Below are positions 17,343 through 24,484 of a DNA stretch of 64,000 nt, one piece after another. The notes under the pieces are model-generated. The model searched no databases, was not told where the DNA came from, and worked only from the letters and a program-made list of their open reading frames with translations. Position 1 is the stretch's first letter. Each line of letters begins with the position of its first letter. A program made the position numbers and the translations under genes. The stretch is from an uncultured Clostridia bacterium (lineage in GTDB: Bacteria > Bacillota > Clostridia > Oscillospirales > Acutalibacteraceae): the NCBI GenBank assembly GCA_947584595.1, contig CANPWP010000001.1, positions 62,001 through 126,000 on the forward strand, written 5' to 3'.

Positions 17343-19724
17343 TTATCCTAAAACTTTTTTTGCTGTATCTACGCTTTCTTTAGCGTCTTTACAGTAATAA
17401 TCTGCGCCGATTTTCATAGCGTAATCTTCGGTTAAAACTGCGCCTCCTACAAAAATGATACATTTGCTTGAACCGTCAGGATTTTGAAGTTCTTTTGTAT
17501 TTCTTACAAGAGTAATCGTATCTTCCATACTCTTTAACGTTGTTGTCATTAAAGCAGACAGACCTATCATTTTAATGTCCTGCTTAATTGCGGTATCAAC
17601 AATAAGCTGAGGGTCAACGTCTCTGCCTAAATCAACAACCGTATAACCGTAATTATCAAGCAATACCTTTACAATATTTTTGCCTATATCGTGAATATCG
17701 CCTTTTACTGTTGCCAATATAATTTTACCCTTGCTTACAGCAATATTATTTTCTGCTGTAAGCTTTTTCTTTATAACATCAAAGCACGCCTGTGCAGTAT
17801 TTGCACTCTGAATAAGCTGAGGCAAAAAGATTTTGCCCTTTTCAAAGTCCTCGCCAACTTTATCCAGGGCAGGAATAAGTTTATTATTTATTATTTCCAT
17901 AGCGTCTGTATTTTTCAGAAGTTCTTCTGTTGCCTTAGCGCCCTCATCTTTTAGTCCGTTCATAACAGCGTAATTCAAATCATGCTTTGACGTATTATCA
18001 GTAGTTTTCTGAGGTGTAAATTCATTATAGTTTTCAATAAAACTTCTTGAATTTTTATCAATATCAGCAAGCACCTTATATGCTCTTACCGCACCTGTCA
18101 TTGACTCTACATTAGGATTGATTATAGGTAAATCAAGACCCTCCTGCAATGCCATTGTTAAAAATGTGCTGTTTACAAGCTCCCTGTTGGGGAGTCCGAA
18201 TGATATATTGGAAACACCAAGCACGGTTCTGCATCCAAGTTCAGTTTTTACCCTGTGCAAAGCCTCTAAGGTCTGCATAACTCCCTCTTGTTCCGCAGAT
18301 GCCGTAAGTGTTAAGCAATCAATAAAAATATTTTCTTTGCCGATTCCGTACTGTTCTGCACGTTCAACAATTTTTTTTGCTATATCGAATCTACCTTGAG
18401 CTGTTTTGGGAATTCCGTTTTCATCAAGAGCTAATCCCACAACCGACGCACCGTATTTTTTAGCAAGAGGTAAAATACTTTTAAGGCTTTTTTCCTCTCC
18501 GTTTACAGAATTTATAATAGCTTTACCGTTATAAACTCTCAACCCCGCCTCTACAACATCAGGCTTTGTTGAGTCAATTTGCAAAGGCACATCGATGACA
18601 GACTGGAGTGCTTTAACGGTACGCACCATCATAGCTTTTTCATCTATTTCAGGAAGTCCTACATTCACATCAAGAATATCTGCGCCGCCCTGAACCTGTG
18701 ATACAGCCTGATTTAAAATGAAATTCATATCATTATTTTTAAGAGCTTCTTTAAAAAGCCTTTTACCGGTAGGATTAATTCTTTCTCCGATAATTCTGGG
18801 CTGATCAATTAAAACCGTTGTACTCGAACTGCATACAACAGATTTTTTCTGATTTTCTTTTTTTCTGAATTTTTCTGTTTTTAAGGCAGAAGAAAGCTCT
18901 TTAATATATTCGGGAGTAGTACCGCAGCATCCGCCTGTAACTTTAACTCCGAAATCAAGCATTTTTAAAACACTTTGAGTAAAATCCTTTGGACTGACAT
19001 CATAGGTATTGCTGTTAGGGTCAGGCAGACCTGCATTTGGCTTAACAACAAGCGGAAGGTCAGTCCAGTGGGACATTTCTTTTACGATAGGCAATAGTTC
19101 CTCAGGACCTAAAGAGCAATTTACGCCGATTGCGTCGACGCCTAATCCCGACAATGTAATTACCATTGAAGAAATACAAACGCCTGTAAAAGTACGTTTG
19201 TTTGCTTCAAAAGTCATTGTACAAATTATAGGTTTATCGGAATTTTCTTTTGCCGCAAGGACGCCCGCTTTAATTTCAAGCAAATCGGTCATCGTTTCAA
19301 AAACGATTAAATCTGCGTCTTTGCCTGCAATGATTTGCTCTTTAAAAATGTTATAAGCCTCTTCAAAGCTCAGTGAACCTGTTGGTTCTAAAAGCTGACC
19401 CACAGGACCTATATCAAGAGCTATTAAAGTGTCGGTATTTTCCGCCGCTTTTTTAGCCGCCTTAACAGCCTGCGGAATAATATTCTCTGCTGTATATCCG
19501 CTGTTTTTAAGTTTATAGCTGTTGGCTCCGAATGTATTTGTATAAATAATATCGGCACCTGCTTCGATGTATTGTTTATGAATATCAGCAATCTGCTCAT
19601 TATGGGTAACGCAGAGTATTTCAGGCATTTCCCCTAAAGGAAGTCCTGCTTTTTGAAGCATAGTTCCCATTGCACCGTCAAGCATCACAAATTCTTTATT
19701 TAACAATAAACTTTTAAAATCCAC
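17343..19724 (-). CDS. metH: cobalamin-dependent methionine synthase lacking the activation domain
   Basis: The 793-residue protein carries three MetH modules in order. The homocysteine domain (about 1-290) has the zinc ligands Cys203 and Cys266-Cys267. The methyltetrahydrofolate-binding domain (about 310-560) has DVNVGLP and QIDSTKPD. The cobalamin cap and binding domains (about 580-793) have the axial-ligand motif GDIHDIGKN. E. coli MetH (~1227 residues) has an extra C-terminal AdoMet activation domain; here it is missing and appears encoded by the gene just upstream, which overlaps by 11 bp. The enzyme transfers the methyl group from methyl-THF to homocysteine. It is last in an operon with metF. 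Confidence 0.93.
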   Translation of the reverse strand: MDFKSLLLNKEFVMLDGAMGTMLQKAGLPLGEMPEILCVTHNEQIADIHKQYIEAGADIIYTNTFGANSYKLKNSGYTAENIIPQAVKAAKKAAENTDTLIALDIGPVGQLLEPTGSLSFEEAYNIFKEQIIAGKDADLIVFETMTDLLEIKAGVLAAKENSDKPIICTMTFEANKRTFTGVCISSMVITLSGLGVDAIGVNCSLGPEELLPIVKEMSHWTDLPLVVKPNAGLPDPNSNTYDVSPKDFTQSVLKMLDFGVKVTGGCCGTTPEYIKELSSALKTEKFRKKENQKKSVVCSSSTTVLIDQPRIIGERINPTGKRLFKEALKNNDMNFILNQAVSQVQGGADILDVNVGLPEIDEKAMMVRTVKALQSVIDVPLQIDSTKPDVVEAGLRVYNGKAIINSVNGEEKSLKSILPLAKKYGASVVGLALDENGIPKTAQGRFDIAKKIVERAEQYGIGKENIFIDCLTLTASAEQEGVMQTLEALHRVKTELGCRTVLGVSNISFGLPNRELVNSTFLTMALQEGLDLPIINPNVESMTGAVRAYKVLADIDKNSRSFIENYNEFTPQKTTDNTSKHDLNYAVMNGLKDEGAKATEELLKNTDAMEIINNKLIPALDKVGEDFEKGKIFLPQLIQSANTAQACFDVIKKKLTAENNIAVSKGKIILATVKGDIHDIGKNIVKVLLDNYGYTVVDLGRDVDPQLIVDTAIKQDIKMIGLSALMTTTLKSMEDTITLVRNTKELQNPDGSSKCIIFVGGAVLTEDYAMKIGADYYCKDAKESVDTAKKVLG

Positions 19725-20358
19725 AATGTGAACCTGCCTTTCTGTAACGGCAACTGCCTTTTAAAGAGCAAACTGCACAGCCTCTTTTTCTTTGTTCTAT
19801 CTCATTATCTGATACTCCAACTACCGCCGTAACGGATTTTGTAGGGGTAAGCAAAAAATTATCATTTGTGCAAAGACCGATTTTTCTGGGTGCATCTAAA
19901 ATATTCAGAAACTGTTTTTGCAATGTTATGGGATAATCACCGTAACCCGGACTAAAACGGAAAGTTAAATATTTCCCCTTATATTTTTTCGCTATTATTT
20001 CATCAACGCAACAGCACGCCTGTTCAATTGCAACGCTTGCAAAGCTGTCAAGAACAACCGCCTTTGCCATATCCAAAAGCTGAGTTTTTCTTATTAAATT
20101 ATCTATGCCGTTGCCTAAAGTTGCACACATAATAACAGCATTCTGACACCCTTGCAAGTGATTCTTAATATCATTGCCTTCCAAAAGCTCGGCATTATTT
20201 ACGGGAACTTCCTTATACAAAAATTTCGGTTCTGCATTTTTTAAAATTTCCTGCTCACAAATATCAAGCAATTCTTCCATTTTGCTGTTCATTTCAACAT
20301 TTGCATTACCTAAATATCTTATACATTCCTGTCTGTTCAAAGAAGAAAGTTCTATCAT
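19714..20358 (-). CDS. methionine synthase reactivation (AdoMet-binding) domain protein
   Basis: The 214-residue protein resembles the stand-alone MetH activation domain of Firmicutes. It contains RFSPGYGDYPI, equivalent to the RxxPGYP AdoMet-binding motif, SVTAVVGVS downstream, and a C-terminal cysteine cluster CAVCSLKGSCRYR. In E. coli this domain is the C-terminus of MetH and reductively methylates oxidised cob(II)alamin. Its start overlaps the metF stop (ATGA, 20355-20358) and its end overlaps metH by 11 bp, so the three are co-translated. A redox partner is not seen. Confidence 0.85.
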   Translation of the reverse strand: MIELSSLNRQECIRYLGNANVEMNSKMEELLDICEQEILKNAEPKFLYKEVPVNNAELLEGNDIKNHLQGCQNAVIMCATLGNGIDNLIRKTQLLDMAKAVVLDSFASVAIEQACCCVDEIIAKKYKGKYLTFRFSPGYGDYPITLQKQFLNILDAPRKIGLCTNDNFLLTPTKSVTAVVGVSDNEIEQRKRGCAVCSLKGSCRYRKAGSHCGF

Positions 20359-21212
20359 AACAAATTATTTATAGCTCCCTTTATTTTTGTTGCTACATAA
20401 GGATTATTCATTGTATAAAGATGTATTCCGTCAACATCATTTGCAATTAAATCTACAATCTGCTCAATTGCGTAAGCAATACCTGCATCACGAAGTGCCT
20501 CAGGATTATTTTCATATTTCTGCATAATTTTTGAAAATTTTACAGGCAGACTTGCTCCGCACATTGATACCATTCTCTCAATTTGATTTTTGTTTGTAAC
20601 AGGCATAATACCCGCTTCAATAGGTATATTAATTCCTGCAATTTTAGTTTTCTCGTAAAATTTGTAAAATGCACTGTTATCGAAAAATAACTGTGAAATT
20701 AAAAATTCTGCGCCGTTTTCTACTTTTTTCTTTAAGTTTATAATATCCTCCACCTGATTTTCGGCGTCAACATGAACTTCAGGGTAGCAAGCTCCTGCAA
20801 GATTAAAATCACCTTTTGTTTTTATGTATTCACAAAGTTCACTTGCATATCTGAAATCTGTTTTAGGCTCAATGTCAGGCACAATGTCTCCCCTTAAAGC
20901 AAGAATATTTTCTATATTTTCTTTTTGAAAATCCTCCAAAACTCTGTCTATATCTTCCTTGCTGCTGTTAATACAGGTTAAATGAGCCAATGCCTCAATT
21001 TTATATTCATTTTTAATTTTTGATGCAATTTCCAAAGTTTTTCCGGGATTACTTCCACCTGCACCGTATGTAACGCTGAAATAATCAGGTGAAAGCTTTT
21101 TCATTTGTTCAATTGCATTTAAAATTGTTTCTACCGGTGAGGTTTTCTTCGGAGGAAAAACCTCAAAAGAAAAAATTGTTTTACCCTGTTTAAATTTATC
21201 TGCAATACGCAT
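20355..21212 (-). CDS. metF: 5,10-methylenetetrahydrofolate reductase
   Basis: The 285-residue protein has the TIM-barrel MTHFR layout of bacterial MetF: FEVFPPK at about 15-21, YFSVTYGAGGS, LAHLTC, ALRGD and a FLISQLFFDN stretch. It reduces methylene-THF to methyl-THF with a flavin. Methyl-THF is then used by the MetH in the same operon, giving a complete remethylation module. The ATG has CGGAGGA upstream. The length is close to the 296 residues of E. coli MetF. A promoter lies 75-100 bp upstream, and no SAM or cobalamin riboswitch is visible in the 116-bp gap. Confidence 0.95.
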   Translation of the reverse strand: MRIADKFKQGKTIFSFEVFPPKKTSPVETILNAIEQMKKLSPDYFSVTYGAGGSNPGKTLEIASKIKNEYKIEALAHLTCINSSKEDIDRVLEDFQKENIENILALRGDIVPDIEPKTDFRYASELCEYIKTKGDFNLAGACYPEVHVDAENQVEDIINLKKKVENGAEFLISQLFFDNSAFYKFYEKTKIAGINIPIEAGIMPVTNKNQIERMVSMCGASLPVKFSKIMQKYENNPEALRDAGIAYAIEQIVDLIANDVDGIHLYTMNNPYVATKIKGAINNLL

Positions 21213-21285
21213 ATATTCCTCCGAATTATAGTTATTTTTAAATAAAAATCTGTAAAATCATTTTGTTTTATTATTTTCAATACTA

Positions 21286-21314
21286 AATATAACACAACAA
21301 CATTTTTATAACAA
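21286..21314 (-). promoter_or_regulatory. candidate promoter of the metF-metH operon
   Basis: TTGTTA (21309-21314) and TATATT (21286-21291) are 17 bp apart on the minus strand, about 75 bp upstream of the metF start. The spacing is ideal, but each hexamer has two mismatches or fewer only in AT-rich context. Confidence 0.5.
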
Positions 21315-21328
21315 GTTTTTAAATATTT

Positions 21329-22336
21329 TTATGTAGTATAAAATTTATAAACATCCTTTAAATATTTAGAAAACTCATCTACAGCATTATTTGGTTCAAT
21401 AAGCTTGACCTTTGTACCAAGTGCAAAAAGCCAGCCGAAAAACTGCGGACTTAACACGACCTTTACGGTTACAGAGAAGGTATCGTCACTTTCTCTTGAT
21501 ACAAAAACATTTTTTCCGAACCTGTCGACTATTACTCCGATAAGCGAATTGTCTACAGAAAGCTTAACTGATGTTTCGTTACCGCCAAACATTGAAAAAA
21601 CCGATTTTGTATAGGATGCTACGTCAAACTTTTCAAAAGAGCTCTCACCCTCTCTTTCCTCATCTGAAATCATAATATCCTGCATTTTGTCAACACGGTA
21701 ATGCTTCAGCTTTTGTGAGTCATTTTCGTATGCAATAAGGTAGTAATTTTCATCATCCCAGCTTAATGCCCACGGAGATACCTTGTACAGTTCACCGTTT
21801 CTTCTGGGTTGCTTTTTAATTCTTTCAATATCGTTAAAATCAAGTATCCATTCATTATAAACAAAAGTAATTTGTTTACCCGATGACAAGGCGTTGTGCA
21901 AAGTATCTACGTTATAATAAATCTTTTCGTTTAGAGTTTTTACCCTGTTAGTTACAAAGACCTGTCTTTGCAACAGCTTTGCGTCATTTAGTGAGCATAA
22001 TTTTTCAAGCTTGCCTATCAGCTCCATACTTTTCTTGGAGGTTATAAACTTTGAACTTTGAATTGCGTCTACTAAAAGTTTAAGCTCAGGCATCTGAAAA
22101 TCTCTTATTCCGATATAATATCCTGTTGAGTTTGTTTTTTCCCTGCAAATATCAAGACCGAATTTTGAAAGCGTTTCAAGGTCGCTGTAAATACTTTTTC
22201 TCTCAGCATTTATTCCCTGTCTTGACAGCTCTTCTATGATTTCATTTACGGTTATTTTGTGGTTTTCATCAGTCTTTTCCAAAAGAATTTTTGCTATATA
22301 TAGTATTTTTTCCTTTTGTCTTGAAGCCCTTGCCAT
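21329..22336 (-). CDS. WYL domain HTH transcriptional regulator
   Basis: The 335-residue protein has an N-terminal helix-turn-helix (about 10-60, with HKITVNEIIEELSRQGIN and RKSIYSDLETLSKFG). A WYL domain follows at about 140-230 (WALSWDDENYYLIAYEN, HYRVDKM), then a C-terminal WCX-like extension. WYL proteins often sense nucleic-acid or cofactor ligands and repress or activate nearby genes. It is preceded 33 bp upstream by the AEC transporter gene on the same strand, so the two may be co-transcribed. Its target cannot be read from the sequence. Confidence 0.85.
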   Translation of the reverse strand: MARASRQKEKILYIAKILLEKTDENHKITVNEIIEELSRQGINAERKSIYSDLETLSKFGLDICREKTNSTGYYIGIRDFQMPELKLLVDAIQSSKFITSKKSMELIGKLEKLCSLNDAKLLQRQVFVTNRVKTLNEKIYYNVDTLHNALSSGKQITFVYNEWILDFNDIERIKKQPRRNGELYKVSPWALSWDDENYYLIAYENDSQKLKHYRVDKMQDIMISDEEREGESSFEKFDVASYTKSVFSMFGGNETSVKLSVDNSLIGVIVDRFGKNVFVSRESDDTFSVTVKVVLSPQFFGWLFALGTKVKLIEPNNAVDEFSKYLKDVYKFYTT

Positions 22337-22369
22337 AATAAAAATCCTTTCAAAATAGTTTTATGATGT

Positions 22370-23296
22370 CTATGCTATCATAGTCGCAACAGAAATTATA
22401 ATGGGCATTGTTATAATTGAAACTAATGTAGTTGCAGAAACTACTCCTACCGACAGCTTGACATCTGCATTAAATTTTGTTGCAAACATTGTGGTAGTTG
22501 CCGCAACAGGTGCGGCTGATGCGATAGTGCAGGCAACAAGAATATCTCCTCTTATACCGCACAGATACATAATTGCAAGCGACAGTAAAGGAATGAATAT
22601 AAGCCTCATTCCAATTGTAACATACGCCCATTTGTCCTTAAAAATTTCTTTAATATTTGACTGAGATAAATGATATCCTATAATTAGCATTGGGACAGGT
22701 GTATTCAAATTTGCAAGGTATTCAACGGGAGTTGAAATAACTTTTGGAAGCGTTATTGAAAGCAAAAACAAAATAAGTCCTATTACAACTCCCAAAATAC
22801 CCGGATTTAATGCAAGTTTTTTTGCAGAAAGTTCTTTTTTATTTCCGCTCATTGCATAAAGTCCGTATGTCCATATAATAATATTAAAAACGGCAACAAA
22901 CATTGAACCGTAAAATACGCCGTCTGTGCCTAAAATTGCAGACTGTAAAGGTAATGACATAAACCCGCAGTTTGAAAAAACAGTACCGAATTTAAGCACT
23001 TTATTTCTTGAAGTATTTTTGTCTCTGAAAACAATATTGCAAATTATAATTGAGCCGATAATTATTGCTGTCGAACACAAGGCTGTAATTCCTAAATTCA
23101 AAAGCATAGCCGCATTGAATTTTCTTTGAAATGCATTAATCATAACGCAGGGTGTAACAATATATAAAACAATATCGGTCAATTTTGAAGAAGCATTGTC
23201 GTTCAAAAATTTAGTTTTTCCGCAAATAAAACCTATACCAATAAGAATAAATAAAATTATTACCTGACCTGAAACCATTAAAAAATTTTCCGTCAT
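22370..23296 (-). CDS. AEC family transporter
   Basis: The 308-residue protein has about ten hydrophobic helices in the two-fold inverted arrangement of the auxin efflux carrier family. Motifs include FICGKTKFLN after the first helix, TDIVLYIVTPCVMI, NCGFMSLPL in the middle, and AAPVAATTTMFA toward the end. Bacterial members export malate, malonate or other small organic anions. It lies upstream of the WYL regulator gene. The substrate is not predictable from sequence. Confidence 0.85.
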   Translation of the reverse strand: MTENFLMVSGQVIILFILIGIGFICGKTKFLNDNASSKLTDIVLYIVTPCVMINAFQRKFNAAMLLNLGITALCSTAIIIGSIIICNIVFRDKNTSRNKVLKFGTVFSNCGFMSLPLQSAILGTDGVFYGSMFVAVFNIIIWTYGLYAMSGNKKELSAKKLALNPGILGVVIGLILFLLSITLPKVISTPVEYLANLNTPVPMLIIGYHLSQSNIKEIFKDKWAYVTIGMRLIFIPLLSLAIMYLCGIRGDILVACTIASAAPVAATTTMFATKFNADVKLSVGVVSATTLVSIITMPIIISVATMIA

Positions 23297-23466
23297 AAAT
23301 TAAAACAGCACTCTTTTCTTGTACAATTTGTCGATATTATTATATCACAGAGCCCTGTAATTACAATATTTTGATAAAAAAACATTTTATTTTGTTGATA
23401 AGTGTATCTAAAATAAGTCAAAATTTTCTAAAAATTTATATGAAAAGCTGAATTTTTCTCACCTCA

Positions 23467-23495
23467 TTGACTTTTAAAATATATAAATGTATAAT
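23467..23495 (+). promoter_or_regulatory. promoter of the DUF6465 gene
   Basis: TTGACT (23467-23472) and TATAAT (23490-23495) are 17 bp apart, a near-consensus sigma-A promoter. The predicted 5' leader is about 75 nt and ends in the Shine-Dalgarno AGAGGGAAA. The remaining upstream sequence (23297-23460) shows nothing I can assign. Confidence 0.75.
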
Positions 23496-23578
23496 TTGTG
23501 TTGTAAAAATATGGTCAGGTTAGTTTACTTATTTTATTTTATTTAATTCTTATAAGAATTAGAAAGAGGGAAATAATC

Positions 23579-23989
23579 ATGGCAACAACAAAGAAAACAA
23601 CTGCCGCTAAAGAAGCAGAAACAAAAACAACTGCCTCTGAAGCTGCAACAGTTAAAACAGCTGAAAATAAAACAGCTGCTAAGTCTGCTACAAAAACAAC
23701 ATCTGCCAAAACTGCTGAAAAGAAAACTGCAGCAAAAACAACCGCTAAAAAACCTGCTGTAAAGAAATCTGCTCCAAAGAAACCGGTTGCTACAAAAGCA
23801 ACGGAAAAAGTTGAAGTATTCGTTGAGTTCGGAGGCGTTCAGGTAGCTATTAATGAAGTAATTAGCAATGTAAAAGCTACTTACGGTAAAGAAGCTAAAG
23901 ACATTAAGGTTTATGTAAAACCTGATGAAAGCAAAGCTTATTTCGTAGCAGACGGCTTTGAAGGCGAAATGGACGTTTATTTCTGCTAA
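23579..23989 (+). CDS. DUF6465 family protein with Lys/Ala/Thr-rich N-terminal tail
   Basis: The 136-residue protein has two parts. Residues 1 to about 80 are almost only Lys, Ala, Thr, Glu and Ser, in repeats such as TAEKKTAAKT and KPAVKKSAPKKPVATK, like the tails of histone H1-like bacterial proteins. Residues 81-136 form a compact domain (VEVFVEFGGVQVAINEVI, then DIKVYVKPDESKAYFVAD and GEMDVYF), which is the DUF6465 core found in Clostridia. A strong promoter, good ribosome site and dedicated terminator suggest high expression. The basic tail could bind nucleic acid or other polyanions. Function is unknown. Confidence 0.8.
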   Translation: MATTKKTTAAKEAETKTTASEAATVKTAENKTAAKSATKTTSAKTAEKKTAAKTTAKKPAVKKSAPKKPVATKATEKVEVFVEFGGVQVAINEVISNVKATYGKEAKDIKVYVKPDESKAYFVADGFEGEMDVYFC

Positions 23990-24012
23990 TTAATATTTGT
24001 TTTAAATTTTTG

Positions 24013-24040
24013 AGACAGAGCTGACGGCTCTGTCTTTTTG
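24013..24040 (+). terminator. intrinsic terminator after the DUF6465 gene
   Basis: AGACAGAGC (24013-24021) pairs perfectly with GCTCTGTCT (24027-24035) over a 5-nt loop, followed by TTTTTG. It lies about 25 bp after the stop codon. Confidence 0.9.
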
Positions 24041-24099
24041 TTATATTTATTTAATTATCCGCACATTATAATATAAGAATATTTTACTGTATAATCCTA

Positions 24100-24128
24100 T
24101 TGACAAATACCCCATATAGGTATATTAT
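24100..24128 (+). promoter_or_regulatory. promoter of the copper operon
   Basis: TTGACA (24100-24105) and TATTAT (24123-24128) are 17 bp apart. The spacer is filled by the first CsoR-type palindrome, so repressor binding would block polymerase. Confidence 0.75.
24107..24123. promoter_or_regulatory. CsoR-type operator 1
   Basis: The palindrome runs ATACCCC - ATATA - GGTAT and lies between the -35 and -10 boxes. ATACCCC with GGGTAT halves resembles Firmicutes CsoR operators. The right half has one fewer G than operator 2. Confidence 0.65.
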
Positions 24129-24134
24129 TTTAGC

Positions 24135-24151
24135 ATACCCCATAAGGGTAT
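24135..24151. promoter_or_regulatory. CsoR-type operator 2
   Basis: ATACCCC - ATA - AGGGTAT is a better palindrome than operator 1 and lies at the predicted transcription start, 24 bp before the csoR start codon. The centre-to-centre distance to operator 1 is 28 bp. Confidence 0.7.
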
Positions 24152-24175
24152 AATTTGTGTAAAAGAGGCTTTGTA

Positions 24176-24475
24176 ATGGAAAAAGAATGTTGCAGCAATA
24201 AAACTAAAGAACGCTCCGAAAAGGAATATAAAAGCCTAATCAACCGTCTTAACCGAATCGAGGGTCAAATTCGGGGAATTAAAGGAATGGTTGAAAAAAA
24301 TGCTTACTGTACTGATATTTTAGTTCAAGTCGCCGCTGCAAACGCAGCGCTTAACGCATTTAATAAGGAACTTCTTGCAAACCACATTAAAACCTGTGTT
24401 GCCGATGATATTAGAAACGGTAAAGACGAAACTGTGGACGAATTAGTTGCAACACTGCAAAAGCTGATGAAATAG
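24176..24475 (+). CDS. csoR: CsoR family copper-sensing repressor
   Basis: The 99-residue protein has the CsoR/RcnR helical fold. The Cu(I) ligand set is complete: Cys45 in NAYCTDIL, His70 and Cys74 in ANHIKTC. The preceding RLNRIEGQIRGIKGMVE is the family hallmark. An extra CC pair lies at residues 5-6. I use the ATG at 24176, which has AGAGG upstream, rather than a longer frame to 24155. CsoR leaves its operator when Cu(I) binds, and two matching palindromes lie in its promoter. It is followed by copA after 9 bp. Confidence 0.9.
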   Translation: MEKECCSNKTKERSEKEYKSLINRLNRIEGQIRGIKGMVEKNAYCTDILVQVAAANAALNAFNKELLANHIKTCVADDIRNGKDETVDELVATLQKLMK

Positions 24476-24484
24476 AGGTTGATT

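Noticed and set aside
21213-21328. SAM or cobalamin riboswitch before metF
   Set aside because: The 116-bp gap is too AT-rich and lacks the conserved cores; only a promoter is visible.
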